Of a stretch of DNA of 64,000 bases, positions 1 through 8,876 are shown piece by piece. The stretch is from Acinetobacter lanii (lineage in GTDB: Bacteria > Pseudomonadota > Gammaproteobacteria > Pseudomonadales > Moraxellaceae). The translations under genes were made by a program, and so were the position numbers. How positions within the stretch are numbered: the stretch's first letter is position 1; the number at the start of each line of letters is the position of its first letter. Below the pieces are notes generated by a model. It did no database searches. It was not told the origin of the DNA and was given only the letters and a program-made list of their open reading frames with translations. Location of the stretch: assembly GCF_011578285.1 (NCBI RefSeq), contig NZ_CP049916.1, positions 1,240,001-1,304,000 of the forward strand, given 5' to 3'.

Positions 1-1
1 C

Positions 2-898
2 TTCGCTTTGAAATCAGGTGCGATGGTGAGTCAATATGAATATTTGATTTGTATTGATGGGGATGCCTTATTGCATCCGCATGCGGTACTGTGGATGATG
101 CATCATTTATTAAATTTCCGAGTCGTCGGTGCGGTGACGGGTAATCCACGGATTATTAACCGTTCAAGCATTTTAGGTAAACTCCAAGTCGGCGAGTTTT
201 CCTCCATTATTGGTTTAATTAAACGAGCCCAGCGTACCTACGGACAAATTTTTACCGTATCAGGGGTGATTGCTGGATTCCGTAAAACCGCTTTGGCGCA
301 AGTGGGCTTTTGGTCGCCAGATAAGATTACCGAGGATATTGATATCTCTTGGAAAATCCAAATGGAGAAATGGAAGATTCACTATGTCCCTCATGCGCTA
401 TGTTACATCTATATGCCAGAAACATTTACAGGCTTATGGAAGCAACGTGTGCGTTGGGCGCAAGGCGGGGTTGAGGTATTAAAAACCTATTTGCCCAAAT
501 TGTTCAAATTAAAATATCTCGGTATGTGGCCGGTTGCGATTGAATGTCTACTCAGTGTGATTTGGTCGTATTTAATTCTGTTCATTGTATTTCTATTTAT
601 CAGCGGTTTTTTGATTGATTATCCAACTGCATTGCAAGTGCATTCACTGATGCCGCAGTGGTATGGCGTGATTTTAGCCATGACCTGTTTAATCCAATTT
701 TTTATCAGTTTATGGATTGATAAACGCTATGACCATCAACGATTCTTTCGCAATTATTTTTGGGTGATTTGGTACCCGATTTTCTTTTGGGTGTTGTCGG
801 TGACAACGACGGTAGTCGCCGTGCCAAAAGCACTGTTTAATCGAAATAAACGTGCACGTTGGGTCAGCCCAGACCGTGGTTTTAAAGGAGAAGAATAA
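2..898 (+). CDS. pgaC: PNAG synthase PgaC, C-terminal part (gene starts before window)
   Basis: This is the C-terminal part (298 residues visible) of the inner-membrane family 2 glycosyltransferase that polymerises UDP-GlcNAc into poly-beta-1,6-N-acetylglucosamine. The frame is open to the window edge, so the ATG at 8 is internal. Visible signatures are the DGDALL metal/UDP motif near the start, TED in TEDIDISW, and a QxxRW-type motif in KQRVRWAQGG. These are followed by hydrophobic C-terminal segments that should form the export channel. The stop codon overlaps the ATG of pgaD (TAATG), so the two are translationally coupled. pgaA and pgaB would be expected upstream, outside the window. The identification is firm; only the N-terminus is missing. 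Confidence 0.93.
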   Translation, partial: FALKSGAMVSQYEYLICIDGDALLHPHAVLWMMHHLLNFRVVGAVTGNPRIINRSSILGKLQVGEFSSIIGLIKRAQRTYGQIFTVSGVIAGFRKTALAQVGFWSPDKITEDIDISWKIQMEKWKIHYVPHALCYIYMPETFTGLWKQRVRWAQGGVEVLKTYLPKLFKLKYLGMWPVAIECLLSVIWSYLILFIVFLFISGFLIDYPTALQVHSLMPQWYGVILAMTCLIQFFISLWIDKRYDHQRFFRNYFWVIWYPIFFWVLSVTTTVVAVPKALFNRNKRARWVSPDRGFKGEE

Positions 899-1404
899 TG
901 TCCTTCAATCATCCAACCCAGATCGATCATGACAGTCATGCCATCGTCAGTGATCCAGAATTATTGGATCTGCCACAATATATTGACCAAGCTAAATTTG
1001 TACGCAATAAAAAAGGCCATCAAACCTTACAATTTGTCGGTTGGGTATTTTGGAGCTTTCTATTTATGCCGATATTCACGCTCTTGCTGTGGATTTTTCA
1101 AGGCAATCTAATTCGTAATTATATTTTTGCTGAAAAACTCAATGTGCAATTGTTAAATATCGCTTGGCTCGCCGTGTTGGTGCTAGTCTTTGGTGCGACT
1201 CTATTGTTGTGGGCGAGTTTTAACTGGATCCGCTTTCGTAAACATCATATCCAACCGATGATTGAAAATGTCAGCATCCAATCTTTAGCAAATTATTTAA
1301 AGATCAGCCCACAAGAGTTAGATGGGATGCAACATTCTAAACGGGTGGTGCTGTACTATGATGAAAATGGTGTGTTATACGATTATCAGATGAATCGGGC
1401 CTAG
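898..1404 (+). CDS. pgaD: PNAG biosynthesis accessory protein PgaD
   Basis: A 168-residue protein with two strong hydrophobic segments (about residues 45-70 and 85-110) between polar ends, as expected of PgaD. In PNAG producers PgaD binds PgaC in the inner membrane and is needed for polymerisation; c-di-GMP responsiveness of that complex is known from E. coli. The assignment rests on position, 1-base overlap with pgaC, length and topology, because PgaD sequences are poorly conserved. A strong intrinsic terminator follows 34 bases after the stop, so this is the last gene of the pga operon. Confidence 0.85.
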   Translation: MSFNHPTQIDHDSHAIVSDPELLDLPQYIDQAKFVRNKKGHQTLQFVGWVFWSFLFMPIFTLLLWIFQGNLIRNYIFAEKLNVQLLNIAWLAVLVLVFGATLLLWASFNWIRFRKHHIQPMIENVSIQSLANYLKISPQELDGMQHSKRVVLYYDENGVLYDYQMNRA

Positions 1405-1437
1405 CTTCATCAGCAATCGCATTGAATTTATAAATAG

Positions 1438-1465
1438 AAAAAAGGAGCTGATCGGCTCCTTTTTT
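1438..1465 (+). terminator. Intrinsic terminator of the pga operon
   Basis: GGAGC / GCTCC stem with a GATCG-type loop, flanked by A6 and T6 runs. It can work in both directions, so it also serves the convergent minus-strand gene ending at 1491. Confidence 0.85.
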
Positions 1466-1490
1466 GTCTTTGACCATTTAACAGCATGAA

Positions 1491-2048
1491 TCAATCATAG
1501 GTGGTAATGATTACATCCACGATATGTTCAACGCCTTCCATACTTTGAATGGCATCCGGAGTGATTTTGACAATCGGCCATGTGATCAATTTGCAATTGT
1601 CACGCTGCAAGGCATTGTAATAGCTGTCCGACTTAAAAAAGACTTTTCGTTCACTGGCAGAGTTGGGCATCAATTGACGTTTCAGCCAAGTGTCCGCAAC
1701 TTGTGATTCAAGATAACGAATCGCCAACAGTGATTTAATTCGGTTGTTAAATAGGCGGCGGTTTTTAATCATTAAGGGATGTGAAACCAAGCGTTGCACG
1801 CCTTTTTCTGTATGCGGTAACACAAAATGCGGACGTATTTGAAAAACTTTGACAAATTCAGCCTGATCACAGATCAAGTTTAAGTGTGATACTGACATTT
1901 GATTGGCACCAATGATGGCGACTTTTAAGCCTGTAAAATCGGTGAGTTTAATGTTTTCTGCCGCAATCATTTTTCCGCTGTATTGTCCAAAGTATTCAGG
2001 CAAATTTTGGAAAAATGCATCCATGTGACTCTGATTCCTTTTTTTCAT
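1491..2048 (-). CDS. Short flavin monooxygenase-like protein (central NADP-domain segment only)
   Basis: A 185-residue protein resembling the middle of Baeyer-Villiger/flavin-containing monooxygenases. Residues 36-75 match the NADPH-binding Rossmann region (TGLKVAIIGANQMS then VKVFQIRPHFVLP). The C-terminal third (SDSYYNALQRDN, ITPDAIQSMEGVEHIVDVII) matches the region before the final FAD segment. The N-terminal FAD fingerprint (GxGxxG) and the whole C-terminal domain are absent, and the NADP motif reads GANQMS rather than GxGxxS. It is probably not an active monooxygenase by itself; it is either a decayed remnant or a domain-sized protein with another role. It lies 20 bases after the diiron gene on the same strand, so the two are likely co-transcribed. 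ATG at 2048 has an AGGT ribosome-binding site. Confidence 0.6.
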   Translation of the reverse strand: MKKRNQSHMDAFFQNLPEYFGQYSGKMIAAENIKLTDFTGLKVAIIGANQMSVSHLNLICDQAEFVKVFQIRPHFVLPHTEKGVQRLVSHPLMIKNRRLFNNRIKSLLAIRYLESQVADTWLKRQLMPNSASERKVFFKSDSYYNALQRDNCKLITWPIVKITPDAIQSMEGVEHIVDVIITTYD

Positions 2049-2068
2049 TGTTATACCTAATTGTTGTT

Positions 2069-2998
2069 TTAGCTGACGGCTTTCGGTTCTGCTGTTAATT
2101 CATATATCCAAGATGGTACTTGAGGTAAAGATTTTTCTGGTATCTTGTCAGTCATCGCCACCATGGCATCAATCGGTTTATGATAAAAACGATTCTTGCG
2201 ATTGATCATAATTCGGGTATGTCGGTTGATAATTTGGAACCAAGGATTACGACGACCTTCAGCCGTCCGACCAGCAATGCGTTCGAATTTATTCATTGCG
2301 GCATAAAGCTTTTCTTCAGGTAGACCCAATTTCATCACGTTATCCCGCATTTTATTCAGTAGCGGTAAATACGCCAAAATGCCTAACATCAAACGTGGAT
2401 CCATAATTCGAGCCGCCATTTGACTGAGTTCGATGAAGGTTTTGTTAAACCCTTGTGCTTCCATCACACTAAAGCCGACGCCTAAATGACGTGCTTCATC
2501 CCCATTGATCAGCTCAAAGGCTTGGTGACACACCGGATCATCGACGGTATCGAGTAAAAAAGTACACAGTGCGCCGTCAAGTGCCACTTCAAGCATTGGA
2601 ATAACTGCCCCTAAAATATAAAAGGGCATATCATCGGCATAGGTATCGAGCCATTCAATAATTAAGCGAAGATTTTTATTGGGTTTTGGCACATCGCCGT
2701 CTAACATGCCCCAACGTTTCATCAAAGCCATTTCTGCATTGGCATGACGTTGTTCTTCAGCATGAAAAATCGCATACATTTCGCATAAGGTGTCAGTGGG
2801 CGCTTTTTTGGACATGGCTGAAAAGGCACGTGCACCGACATGTTCAATCCACATCAGATCTGCCATAAAATCTTTAAGCTTTGGCCATTGCTCGGCAGTC
2901 ACTAACTCACGACCGGGCGCATCCCAATCAATATCAGACAAGGTCCATTGGGTATTTTTCACTTTCTCAAGCATTTTTTCTAAGTCGATTGAAGCCAT
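2069..2998 (-). CDS. Ferritin-like diiron carboxylate protein
   Basis: A 309-residue, mostly helical protein with two ExxH metal-binding signatures typical of the ferritin-like superfamily: EEQRH in FHAEEQRHANAE and DEARH in NGDEARHLGVG, with further acidic residues in the helices between (for example MLEVALDG). This suggests a di-iron oxidase or oxygenase of unknown substrate. The GTG at 3001 directly abuts ATG 2998; the ATG was chosen, with GGGAC upstream. It is the first gene of a two-gene unit with the monooxygenase-like protein. Pairing a diiron protein with an NADP-domain fragment could point to an oxidative reaction needing a reductase, but that is inference. I do not recognise a specific named family. 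Confidence 0.65.
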   Translation of the reverse strand: MASIDLEKMLEKVKNTQWTLSDIDWDAPGRELVTAEQWPKLKDFMADLMWIEHVGARAFSAMSKKAPTDTLCEMYAIFHAEEQRHANAEMALMKRWGMLDGDVPKPNKNLRLIIEWLDTYADDMPFYILGAVIPMLEVALDGALCTFLLDTVDDPVCHQAFELINGDEARHLGVGFSVMEAQGFNKTFIELSQMAARIMDPRLMLGILAYLPLLNKMRDNVMKLGLPEEKLYAAMNKFERIAGRTAEGRRNPWFQIINRHTRIMINRKNRFYHKPIDAMVAMTDKIPEKSLPQVPSWIYELTAEPKAVS

Positions 2999-3230
2999 CA
3001 CATTGTCCCAAACAAACAGGTTTGATCAGAAGTCTATGCTTTATAAATGTGATGTAATTTGCAAAAACGCTTAATGTGTTTTGGCGAAAATTGCTAACTG
3101 ACTAATGCTTTGATTTTGAAAATTTTATAAAGATATCGAGTGTTTGGATTTTTGTAAGTTTAGTCATTTCAGGACAAGACTTATCTGCAATAAAAACAGA
3201 TTGTTAGACATATATTCTGAAATTATAAAA

Positions 3231-3256
3231 ATAAAGCGCTGATTGTCAACGCTTAT
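3231..3256 (-). terminator. Weak candidate terminator after the YiaA-like gene
   Basis: On the minus strand AAGCG pairs with CGCTT across an 11-base loop, followed by TATTTTTAT. The stem is short, so this is only a candidate. The rest of the 2999-3287 gap is AT-rich and presumably holds the promoter of the leftward diiron gene. Confidence 0.4.
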
Positions 3257-3287
3257 ATCTGGGTTAGATTCTGATGAGGATGTTGAT

Positions 3288-3764
3288 TTATTCTAAAGGT
3301 GCATCGAGATCCAATTTTTTTGTCTCAACATATGTATTGCTGAGAGGGATTTCACCCGACTCATGCGTGCGCAAATATTCAAGATCACGAATATTTTTTT
3401 GCACCGCCACCGCACCAAATAAACTGAGTAAAAACGCCATCATATAAAAGCCTTTTTCACTGAGCAGTAAACTGGCATTCCATAGCCCCATCGCCAATAA
3501 CGCCACACAGACCACGATCGACACCCAACATAGCGCATAATAAATCGGAGTCACTTGTAAACCTTCTAATTTATCGCGCACCACTTTTTGTAAAGAGACG
3601 GAGGCAAACAGGGCATACAGCAACACCACTAAATAGTAGCCTTTTTCATTGAGTTGCATATCGGCATTGAAGAGTCCGATCAGATAGGCCACTGCACCTG
3701 CAATGAGGGCAAGCCAACTGGCAGCAATAAAAGCGGAGGAGGGTTTGTTAATATAATGATTCAT
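3288..3764 (-). CDS. YiaA/YiaB-type inner membrane protein
   Basis: A 158-residue membrane protein built from two copies of a two-helix unit. Each copy has a helix, a short link containing NEKGYY or SEKGFY, a second helix, then a basic segment (QKVVRDKLE and QKNIRDLE). This internal duplication is the signature of the YiaAB two-helix family, which has no established biochemical function. The reading frame could begin at a TTG four codons earlier, but the ATG at 3764 is preferred. It stands alone; the upstream 3765-4029 region contains an AT-rich stretch and the terminator of the neighbouring oxidoreductase. Confidence 0.8.
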   Translation of the reverse strand: MNHYINKPSSAFIAASWLALIAGAVAYLIGLFNADMQLNEKGYYLVVLLYALFASVSLQKVVRDKLEGLQVTPIYYALCWVSIVVCVALLAMGLWNASLLLSEKGFYMMAFLLSLFGAVAVQKNIRDLEYLRTHESGEIPLSNTYVETKKLDLDAPLE

Positions 3765-3948
3765 ATGATGATCCAATATTATTTTTGATTATTATCAATT
3801 TTGAAATTTAAGTTTTTTATGATTGTTTATGCTGATTAAAGCATTTCTCAGTTGCATTATGCCTGATTTACAGCACATCGCAAATCATGGCAATTTAAAT
3901 CCAATGTTTGTGGTGCATGCATTGAAAATTTTGTGGTGAGCGATATAT

Positions 3949-3976
3949 AAAAAGCCCAATCGATGATTGGGCCTTT
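3949..3976 (-). terminator. Intrinsic terminator of the LLM oxidoreductase gene
   Basis: GCCCAAT / ATTGGGC stem with a CGATG-type loop and a T-run on the minus strand, 54 bases past the stop of the gene ending at 4030. Confidence 0.8.
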
Positions 3977-4029
3977 CACAGATCAAAACGGGTGAAGATG
4001 AATCATACTTTCAGTTTTAAACTTAAATA

Positions 4030-5037
4030 TTAAGCATTACGCAATTGCATCAACAACTCAAAATTACGAATGCGTTTTTCAGTGTCATAAATATCACAAG
4101 TGAAAATGAATTCATCGACATCGTAAGGCACTAACAACTGCTCTAAACCTTGCTTCACGGTGTCTGGTGAACCAATTTGTGCCATGGCATAGAAATTATC
4201 GACTGACATTTTCTCAGCTTGATTCCATAAACCATCCATAGATTCAACAGGCGGTTTGAGTTTTAAGCTTTGACCTCGCATTAAGCCCAAAACACGCTGA
4301 TAGGCACTGGTCGCTAAATATTCAGCTTCTTCATCCGTGTCAGCAACCACTGTCGGCACGCCCATAGACACATAAGGTTTATCTAAATACGCAGAGGGTT
4401 GAAAGTTTTCACGGTACAGTTTGATCGCTTGACCGAGCATACGGGGTGCGAAATGCGATGCAAAAGAATAAGGCAAACCAAGCTGTGCCGCTAATTGTGC
4501 ACTGAATAAACTTGAACCCAATAGCCAAACAGGTACATGAGTGCCTTGACCCGGTGTCGCAGTAATGCGTTGATTCGGTTCGGCATCATCAAAATATCCT
4601 AAGATCTCAACTACATCTCGTGGAAATTGATCTTCTGTTTCTTGACGGCCACGACGTAGCGCACGCATGGTGACTTGATCTGTGCCGGGCGCACGCCCTA
4701 AACCGAGTTCAACGCGGTTGGGATATAAAGTGGCTAGGGTACCAAATTGTTCTGCGACTACTAATGGCGCATGGTTGGGTAACATGATCCCGCCTGAACC
4801 GACTTTTAAAGTTTCGGTATTGGCTAAAATATAGCCCAACAACACCGCAGTGGCAGAGCTTGCGATACCATCCATATTGTGGTGTTCCGCAAGCCATAAA
4901 CGTTCATAGCCTAATGTTTCAATACGTTGCGCCAATTCCAAAGCATGTTTTAATGAAAATTCTACGCTTTTATCATCACGCACTGGTGCAAGTTCAAGAA
5001 TCGAAAATTTGGTTTCTTTTAAGCTTCGCATACACAT
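4030..5037 (-). CDS. LLM-class flavin-dependent oxidoreductase (YhbW-like)
   Basis: A 335-residue single-domain bacterial-luciferase-like TIM-barrel protein. Visible family signatures are [18 protein letters not shown] near residue 50, [35 protein letters not shown], and VPVWLLGSS in the second half. Such enzymes use reduced FMN; the E. coli YhbW-type group has no known physiological substrate. Three in-frame starts (TTG 5043, ATG 5037, ATG 5031) are possible and no strong ribosome-binding site separates them. The gene is monocistronic, with its own terminator. The LLM family is certain; the substrate is not. Confidence 0.85.
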   Translation of the reverse strand: MCMRSLKETKFSILELAPVRDDKSVEFSLKHALELAQRIETLGYERLWLAEHHNMDGIASSATAVLLGYILANTETLKVGSGGIMLPNHAPLVVAEQFGTLATLYPNRVELGLGRAPGTDQVTMRALRRGRQETEDQFPRDVVEILGYFDDAEPNQRITATPGQGTHVPVWLLGSSLFSAQLAAQLGLPYSFASHFAPRMLGQAIKLYRENFQPSAYLDKPYVSMGVPTVVADTDEEAEYLATSAYQRVLGLMRGQSLKLKPPVESMDGLWNQAEKMSVDNFYAMAQIGSPDTVKQGLEQLLVPYDVDEFIFTCDIYDTEKRIRNFELLMQLRNA

Positions 5038-5197
5038 GCTCAATCAAATATATTGCTTAGATCATACGACTTAGCCCGATCTTTGTATATCGAAAATTTA
5101 CGATATAGTCTATTTATCTTATCAGGAGATATACTGATTTCGATTCAAGACTTCCAATGCATAGGACACGCCACTGCTTTGAAATGTCTTTAAGTAC

Positions 5198-5234
5198 AAC
5201 AAAAAAGCACCGCTGAGGGGTGCTTTTTTTGTTG
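5198..5234 (-). terminator. Intrinsic terminator of first glycine-zipper gene
   Basis: Long stem AACAAAAAAGCACC / GGGTGCTTTTTTTGTT with a short loop, just beyond the stop at 5268. Symmetric A and T runs make it potentially bidirectional. Confidence 0.85.
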
Positions 5235-5267
5235 ATCTATCTGTTTTCAATCATGAAACATGATCGA

Positions 5268-5783
5268 TTAACGACGATTTTTCTTATTTTTACTCCAGCC
5301 TAAATGGCGACCATTGTCATGACGGTCATCATAATAGCGGTCGTTTGAACGATAATTAGAACCACGGTAACCACCACGGTTGTCGTAACGATCGTATCGG
5401 TCATCATAGCGACGGTCTTCAGAGACCTTTTTACCTAGCACACCACCACCGGCAGCACCTAACGCTGAACCAATGTAACCACCATTGCTACCGCCCATGC
5501 TTTTACCGACGCTATAACCACCGACTCCACCTAAGCCTGCACCAATGGCAGCACCGGTACGGTCACGTTTATTTGCAGAGACTGCAGCACCACCGGCACC
5601 GCCCAAAGCAGAACCAATCATGGCGCCGGTATTACCACCCATATTTTTACCCACTGCGGTACCGACGACACTACCGAGTGCAGAGGTCAGCGCGACATTG
5701 GTATTGTTACCTGCATAAGTACTGGTTACGGTAATAGCTGAAGTGGCGATCAGTGTTGCCATCAACATTGTATTCATTTTCAT
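5268..5783 (-). CDS. Glycine-zipper exported protein, paralogue 1 (with Arg/Tyr/Asp-rich tail)
   Basis: A 171-residue protein with a signal peptide (about residues 1-24, ending TSTYAG). It is followed by about 90 residues of alternating glycine-zipper segments (GSVVGTAVGKNMGG, GAMIGSALGGAGG, GAAIGAGLGGVGGYSVGKSMGG, GGYIGSALGAAGGGVLGKK). A hydrophilic tail rich in R, Y, D and N follows. Glycine-zipper segments of this kind occur in small outer-membrane-associated proteins such as the 17-kDa antigen/SlyB group, but no lipobox is present. The core is nearly identical to the next gene (6018-6431), implying recent duplication; the tail is unique to this copy. AGGA lies before the ATG. Function unknown. 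Confidence 0.75.
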   Translation of the reverse strand: MKMNTMLMATLIATSAITVTSTYAGNNTNVALTSALGSVVGTAVGKNMGGNTGAMIGSALGGAGGAAVSANKRDRTGAAIGAGLGGVGGYSVGKSMGGSNGGYIGSALGAAGGGVLGKKVSEDRRYDDRYDRYDNRGGYRGSNYRSNDRYYDDRHDNGRHLGWSKNKKNRR

Positions 5784-5870
5784 GGCAGAATCCTTTAGAG
5801 CTTTTTTAATATCTTGAGCACACTGTATCGAAACATTTGGAAATGATAATGGATATGGTGTTAACGCATT

Positions 5871-5885
5871 GTAGGTTTTTCCTAC
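5871..5885. repeat. Small hairpin upstream of glycine-zipper gene 1
   Basis: GTAGG and CCTAC flank a T5 centre. It lies about 90 bases upstream of the start of the 5268-5783 gene, so it may be a regulatory element or chance. Confidence 0.3.
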
Positions 5886-5945
5886 CGAATGTAATGATTG
5901 TGAGTAGGTAAAAATGGATGGGTTTTAAGCAATTCATATATGCAT

Positions 5946-5972
5946 ATAAAAAAAAGCACCCGAAGGTGCTTA
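5946..5972 (-). terminator. Intrinsic terminator of second glycine-zipper gene
   Basis: AAGCACC / GGTGCTT stem with a 4-base loop followed on the minus strand by a T-run, beyond the stop at 6018. Confidence 0.8.
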
Positions 5973-6017
5973 TAAAAGGAGTAATGATGTAATTTTAGTG
6001 TGATTCAATATTTAAAA

Positions 6018-6431
6018 TTAACGACGGTTATAGCGGCGGTTGTAACGGTCATCATAACGACGGTCTTCAGAGACTTTTTTACCTAACACACCACCCCCAG
6101 CAGCACCTAAAGCTGAACCAATGTAACCCCCATTGGTACCACCCATGCTTTTACCTACGCTATAACCACCCACGCCACCTAAGCCTGCACCAATGGCAGC
6201 ACCGGTACGGTCACGTTTATTTGCAGAAACTGCTGCACCACCTGCACCACCCAAAGCTGAACCAATCATGGCACCCGTATTACCACCGATGTTTTTACCT
6301 ACGGCAGTACCTACTACGCTACCTAGTGCAGATGTTAATGCAACATTGGTATTGTTTCCTGCTTGAGTAGCTGTTGCAGTAATTGCTGAAGTAGCTAAAA
6401 CAGATGCGATAAGGATAGAGTTAAACTTCAT
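6018..6431 (-). CDS. Glycine-zipper exported protein, paralogue 2
   Basis: A 137-residue paralogue of the 5268-5783 protein. The signal peptide ends at about residue 24 (ATATQAG), and the mature glycine-zipper core from GNNTNVALTSALG to GGGVLGKKVSEDRRYDD is almost residue-for-residue the same. The tail stops early (RYNRRYNRR) instead of extending. The ATG at 6431 has a clear AAGGAG site 7 bases upstream; the longer upstream frame is not used. It has its own terminator. Function unknown, probably in the envelope. Confidence 0.75.
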   Translation of the reverse strand: MKFNSILIASVLATSAITATATQAGNNTNVALTSALGSVVGTAVGKNIGGNTGAMIGSALGGAGGAAVSANKRDRTGAAIGAGLGGVGGYSVGKSMGGTNGGYIGSALGAAGGGVLGKKVSEDRRYDDRYNRRYNRR

Positions 6432-6880
6432 GACCGACTCCTTGGAGAGGTTGTATTTATCTGATGTGATTAGTATAGAAATAAATGTGGAAATGAGCAT
6501 GGAGGCTACGTGTGGTTTTGTAAATTTTATCTTCTTAATTTATTCATATTCTTTAAAATCAAGGGTTTTTGATTGTTTTTTCATCAAAATACAGCCTTGG
6601 TCATTGGTTGGGGGAGCGATACATTGTAGAAATATGAAAGTAGAAAGATGAAAAAGATCGAGGTTGAATATAAATCTATATGGAATGGCAAATGGATTTG
6701 AAACGAAATGCGATATATCCAAAATGTTTGAATATTGGGTTTTAAATAATAAAAAGGTATAGCAATCTGCAACTGGGTTTTATTGGGATAGCATGAATAT
6801 AGTAATCAAATATAGTCATCAAACATACGTGTATACAATCTAAAGCAATGAAGTCCCAATCGCTAAGAATCATATAGAAA
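6432..6880. other. AT-rich intergenic region without a gene
   Basis: About 450 bases of AT-rich sequence between glycine-zipper genes 2 and 3. It should contain the leftward promoter of gene 2. Only short, low-complexity reading frames occur and none has a convincing start. Nothing else is recognised. Confidence 0.5.
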
Positions 6881-6908
6881 GCAAAAAAGCATCCGAAGAT
6901 GCTTTTGC
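6881..6908 (-). terminator. Intrinsic terminator of third glycine-zipper gene
   Basis: GCATC / GATGC stem with a CGAA-type tetraloop, flanked by A6 and T4 runs. The minus strand ends in TTTTTT. Confidence 0.8.
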
Positions 6909-6974
6909 GTGTAACTCATGCGGGATGAAATCTAACTCAATTTCACCGCTCATATAAGTTAAAGTTTTGAATGC

Positions 6975-7394
6975 TTAGTTACGGTGTTTGCGGTGTTTAC
7001 GATATTTACGGTTGTCAGCGTCTTTATCTTTAGACACTTTATTACCTAGAGCTGCACCACCCGCAGCGCCAAGTGCTGAACCAATGTAACCACCATTGCT
7101 ACCGCCCATGCTTTTACCGACTGTATAACCCGCACCGCCACCTAAAGCACCACCAATCGCAGATTCAGTACGGTTACGTTTATTACTTGCAACCGCTGCA
7201 CCACCTGCACCACCAAGAGCTGCACCAATGGTTGCACCTGTCGTGCCACCCATGTTTTTACCTAAAGCTGTACCTGCTACGCTGCCGAGCGCACTTGCTG
7301 CAGCAACACGCGCAGTACTGTCTGCATGGGCATTGATAGCCACCATTGAAGAAGTAGCTAAAGTCGCACTCACTAAAAGGGCATTTAATTTCAT
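6975..7394 (-). CDS. Glycine-zipper exported protein, paralogue 3
   Basis: A 139-residue third paralogue. The signal peptide ends ANAHADS, the same glycine-zipper layout follows (GSVAGTALGKNMGG, GATIGAALGGAGG, GGALGGGAGYTVGKSMGG, GGYIGSALGAAGGAALGNK), and the tail is basic (KYRKHRKHRN) rather than Tyr/Asp-rich. It is clearly more diverged than copies 1 and 2 are from each other, so this is the older duplication. GGAG precedes the ATG. Three separate promoters and terminators show the cluster is not one operon. Function unknown. Confidence 0.75.
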   Translation of the reverse strand: MKLNALLVSATLATSSMVAINAHADSTARVAAASALGSVAGTALGKNMGGTTGATIGAALGGAGGAAVASNKRNRTESAIGGALGGGAGYTVGKSMGGSNGGYIGSALGAAGGAALGNKVSKDKDADNRKYRKHRKHRN

Positions 7395-7730
7395 GGTTCA
7401 CTCCATGTCCAAGTAGGTGGACTGTTGTAATTGAATTCGATGAGGCAAATGTAACAAAAACTTTAGTCAACATTGTGGAGAACTGCGCTTAGAGTTTTGC
7501 AGTTTGGTATCTCAATGTTAGTTTTATATTAAAAACGTAGAAAAAATACGCATGCTGATGCTTTTGTTTGATGCTTAACAGTATGCACCCGATTAGAGCA
7601 ATTGACAAAGTATTCATACATGATTGAAAACGCATTTTCTTTTGAATAGATGATCCATTGGATTGATTGTAGCTTAGATATGTCTTTTAGTGATTAGACT
7701 CGGTAAACTATGCACAATTTTTAGAATTTG
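7395..7730. other. Intergenic region between glycine-zipper gene 3 and prfA
   Basis: A gap of nearly 400 bases (to 7787) between divergent transcription units. It is AT-rich and should hold two promoters, but none is clear enough to mark. The prfA-proximal end holds the hairpin listed separately. No hemA, which precedes prfA in enterics, is present. Confidence 0.5.
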
Positions 7731-7763
7731 CTTACCGTCTCTAGCTTAGAGCGATTGGGTAAG
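7731..7763 (+). promoter_or_regulatory. Hairpin in the prfA leader
   Basis: CTTACC pairs with GGTAAG, and inside it CTCTA pairs with TAGAG around a GCT loop. It lies 24 bases before the prfA ATG, which itself has only a poor ribosome-binding site. Structure is seen; a regulatory role is inferred. Confidence 0.35.
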
Positions 7764-7787
7764 TCTTAACTTGAGATCTTATTTAAA

Positions 7788-8876
7788 ATGAAAGAATCGT
7801 TAAGATTACGATTAGACCAACTCTGTGATCGACATGAAGAGTTAGAAGCATTATTGGCTGATGTGGAAGTGATTTCAGACAATAAACGCTTCCGTAACTT
7901 GTCTCGTGAGCATAATGATTTAACTGAAATTACTAGTGTTTGGAAGAAATATACCCAAGCAGAACAGGACATTGAAACCGCTGAAGCGATGCTATCTGAT
8001 CCTGACTTTAAGGAAATGGCTCAGGAAGAGATTCAAGAAAATAAAGCTTTAATCAGCTCACTTGAAGCTGACTTGAATATTTTAATGATTCCGAAAGATC
8101 CGAATGATGCCAACTCGGCTTATTTAGAAATTCGTGCAGGAACAGGTGGTGACGAAGCTGCGATTTTCTCAGGTGACTTATATCGTATGTATAGTAAATA
8201 TGCTGAATCGCAAGGTTGGCGTATTGAAGTACTGTCTGAAAATGAAGGCGAGCATGGTGGCTATAAAGAAGTCATTTGCTTGGTCAATGGTGAAGGCGTT
8301 TACGGTCGCTTGAAATTTGAAAGTGGTGCGCATCGTGTACAACGTGTGCCTGCAACTGAATCTCAAGGTCGTGTGCATACATCTGCATGTACTGTAGCAA
8401 TTTTGCCTGAAATTGATGTGGATACCACAGTCGATATTAATCCATCTGATTTACGTATTGATACCTACCGTGCCTCAGGTGCAGGTGGTCAGCATATTAA
8501 CAAAACCGACTCTGCGGTCCGTATTACCCATCTTCCAACAGGCACCGTAGTGGAATGTCAGGACGAACGTTCACAGCATAAAAACAAAGCCAAAGCGATG
8601 GCTTTATTGGCATCACGTTTAGAAAATGCCAAACGTGCTGCGGCTGATGCGGCAACTTCTGAAATGCGCCGTGATTTGGTCGGTTCAGGGGATCGTTCAG
8701 AACGTATTCGTACTTATAACTATCCGCAAGGGCGGATGACCGACCATCGTATTAATTTAACTTTGTATAAGTTAGATGCCGTGATGGAAGGGGATTTAAC
8801 CGAACTTTTAGACAGTTTACATCGTGAATATCAAGCCGATCAGTTGGCAATGCTCGCACAACAGAATGGTGGTTAA
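7788..8876 (+). CDS. prfA: Peptide chain release factor 1
   Basis: RF1 of 362 residues, the normal length, decodes UAA and UAG stop codons and triggers peptidyl-tRNA hydrolysis. The GGQ motif that reaches the peptidyl-transferase centre is at residues 233-235 ([12 protein letters not shown]). The PAT stop-codon recognition tripeptide of RF1 (as opposed to SPF of RF2) is in [13 protein letters not shown]. The N-terminal part is the expected helical domain. It abuts prmC, whose product methylates the GGQ glutamine, so writer and target are co-expressed. The start lacks a good Shine-Dalgarno sequence and is preceded by a hairpin. Confidence 0.97.
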   Translation: MKESLRLRLDQLCDRHEELEALLADVEVISDNKRFRNLSREHNDLTEITSVWKKYTQAEQDIETAEAMLSDPDFKEMAQEEIQENKALISSLEADLNILMIPKDPNDANSAYLEIRAGTGGDEAAIFSGDLYRMYSKYAESQGWRIEVLSENEGEHGGYKEVICLVNGEGVYGRLKFESGAHRVQRVPATESQGRVHTSACTVAILPEIDVDTTVDINPSDLRIDTYRASGAGGQHINKTDSAVRITHLPTGTVVECQDERSQHKNKAKAMALLASRLENAKRAAADAATSEMRRDLVGSGDRSERIRTYNYPQGRMTDHRINLTLYKLDAVMEGDLTELLDSLHREYQADQLAMLAQQNGG

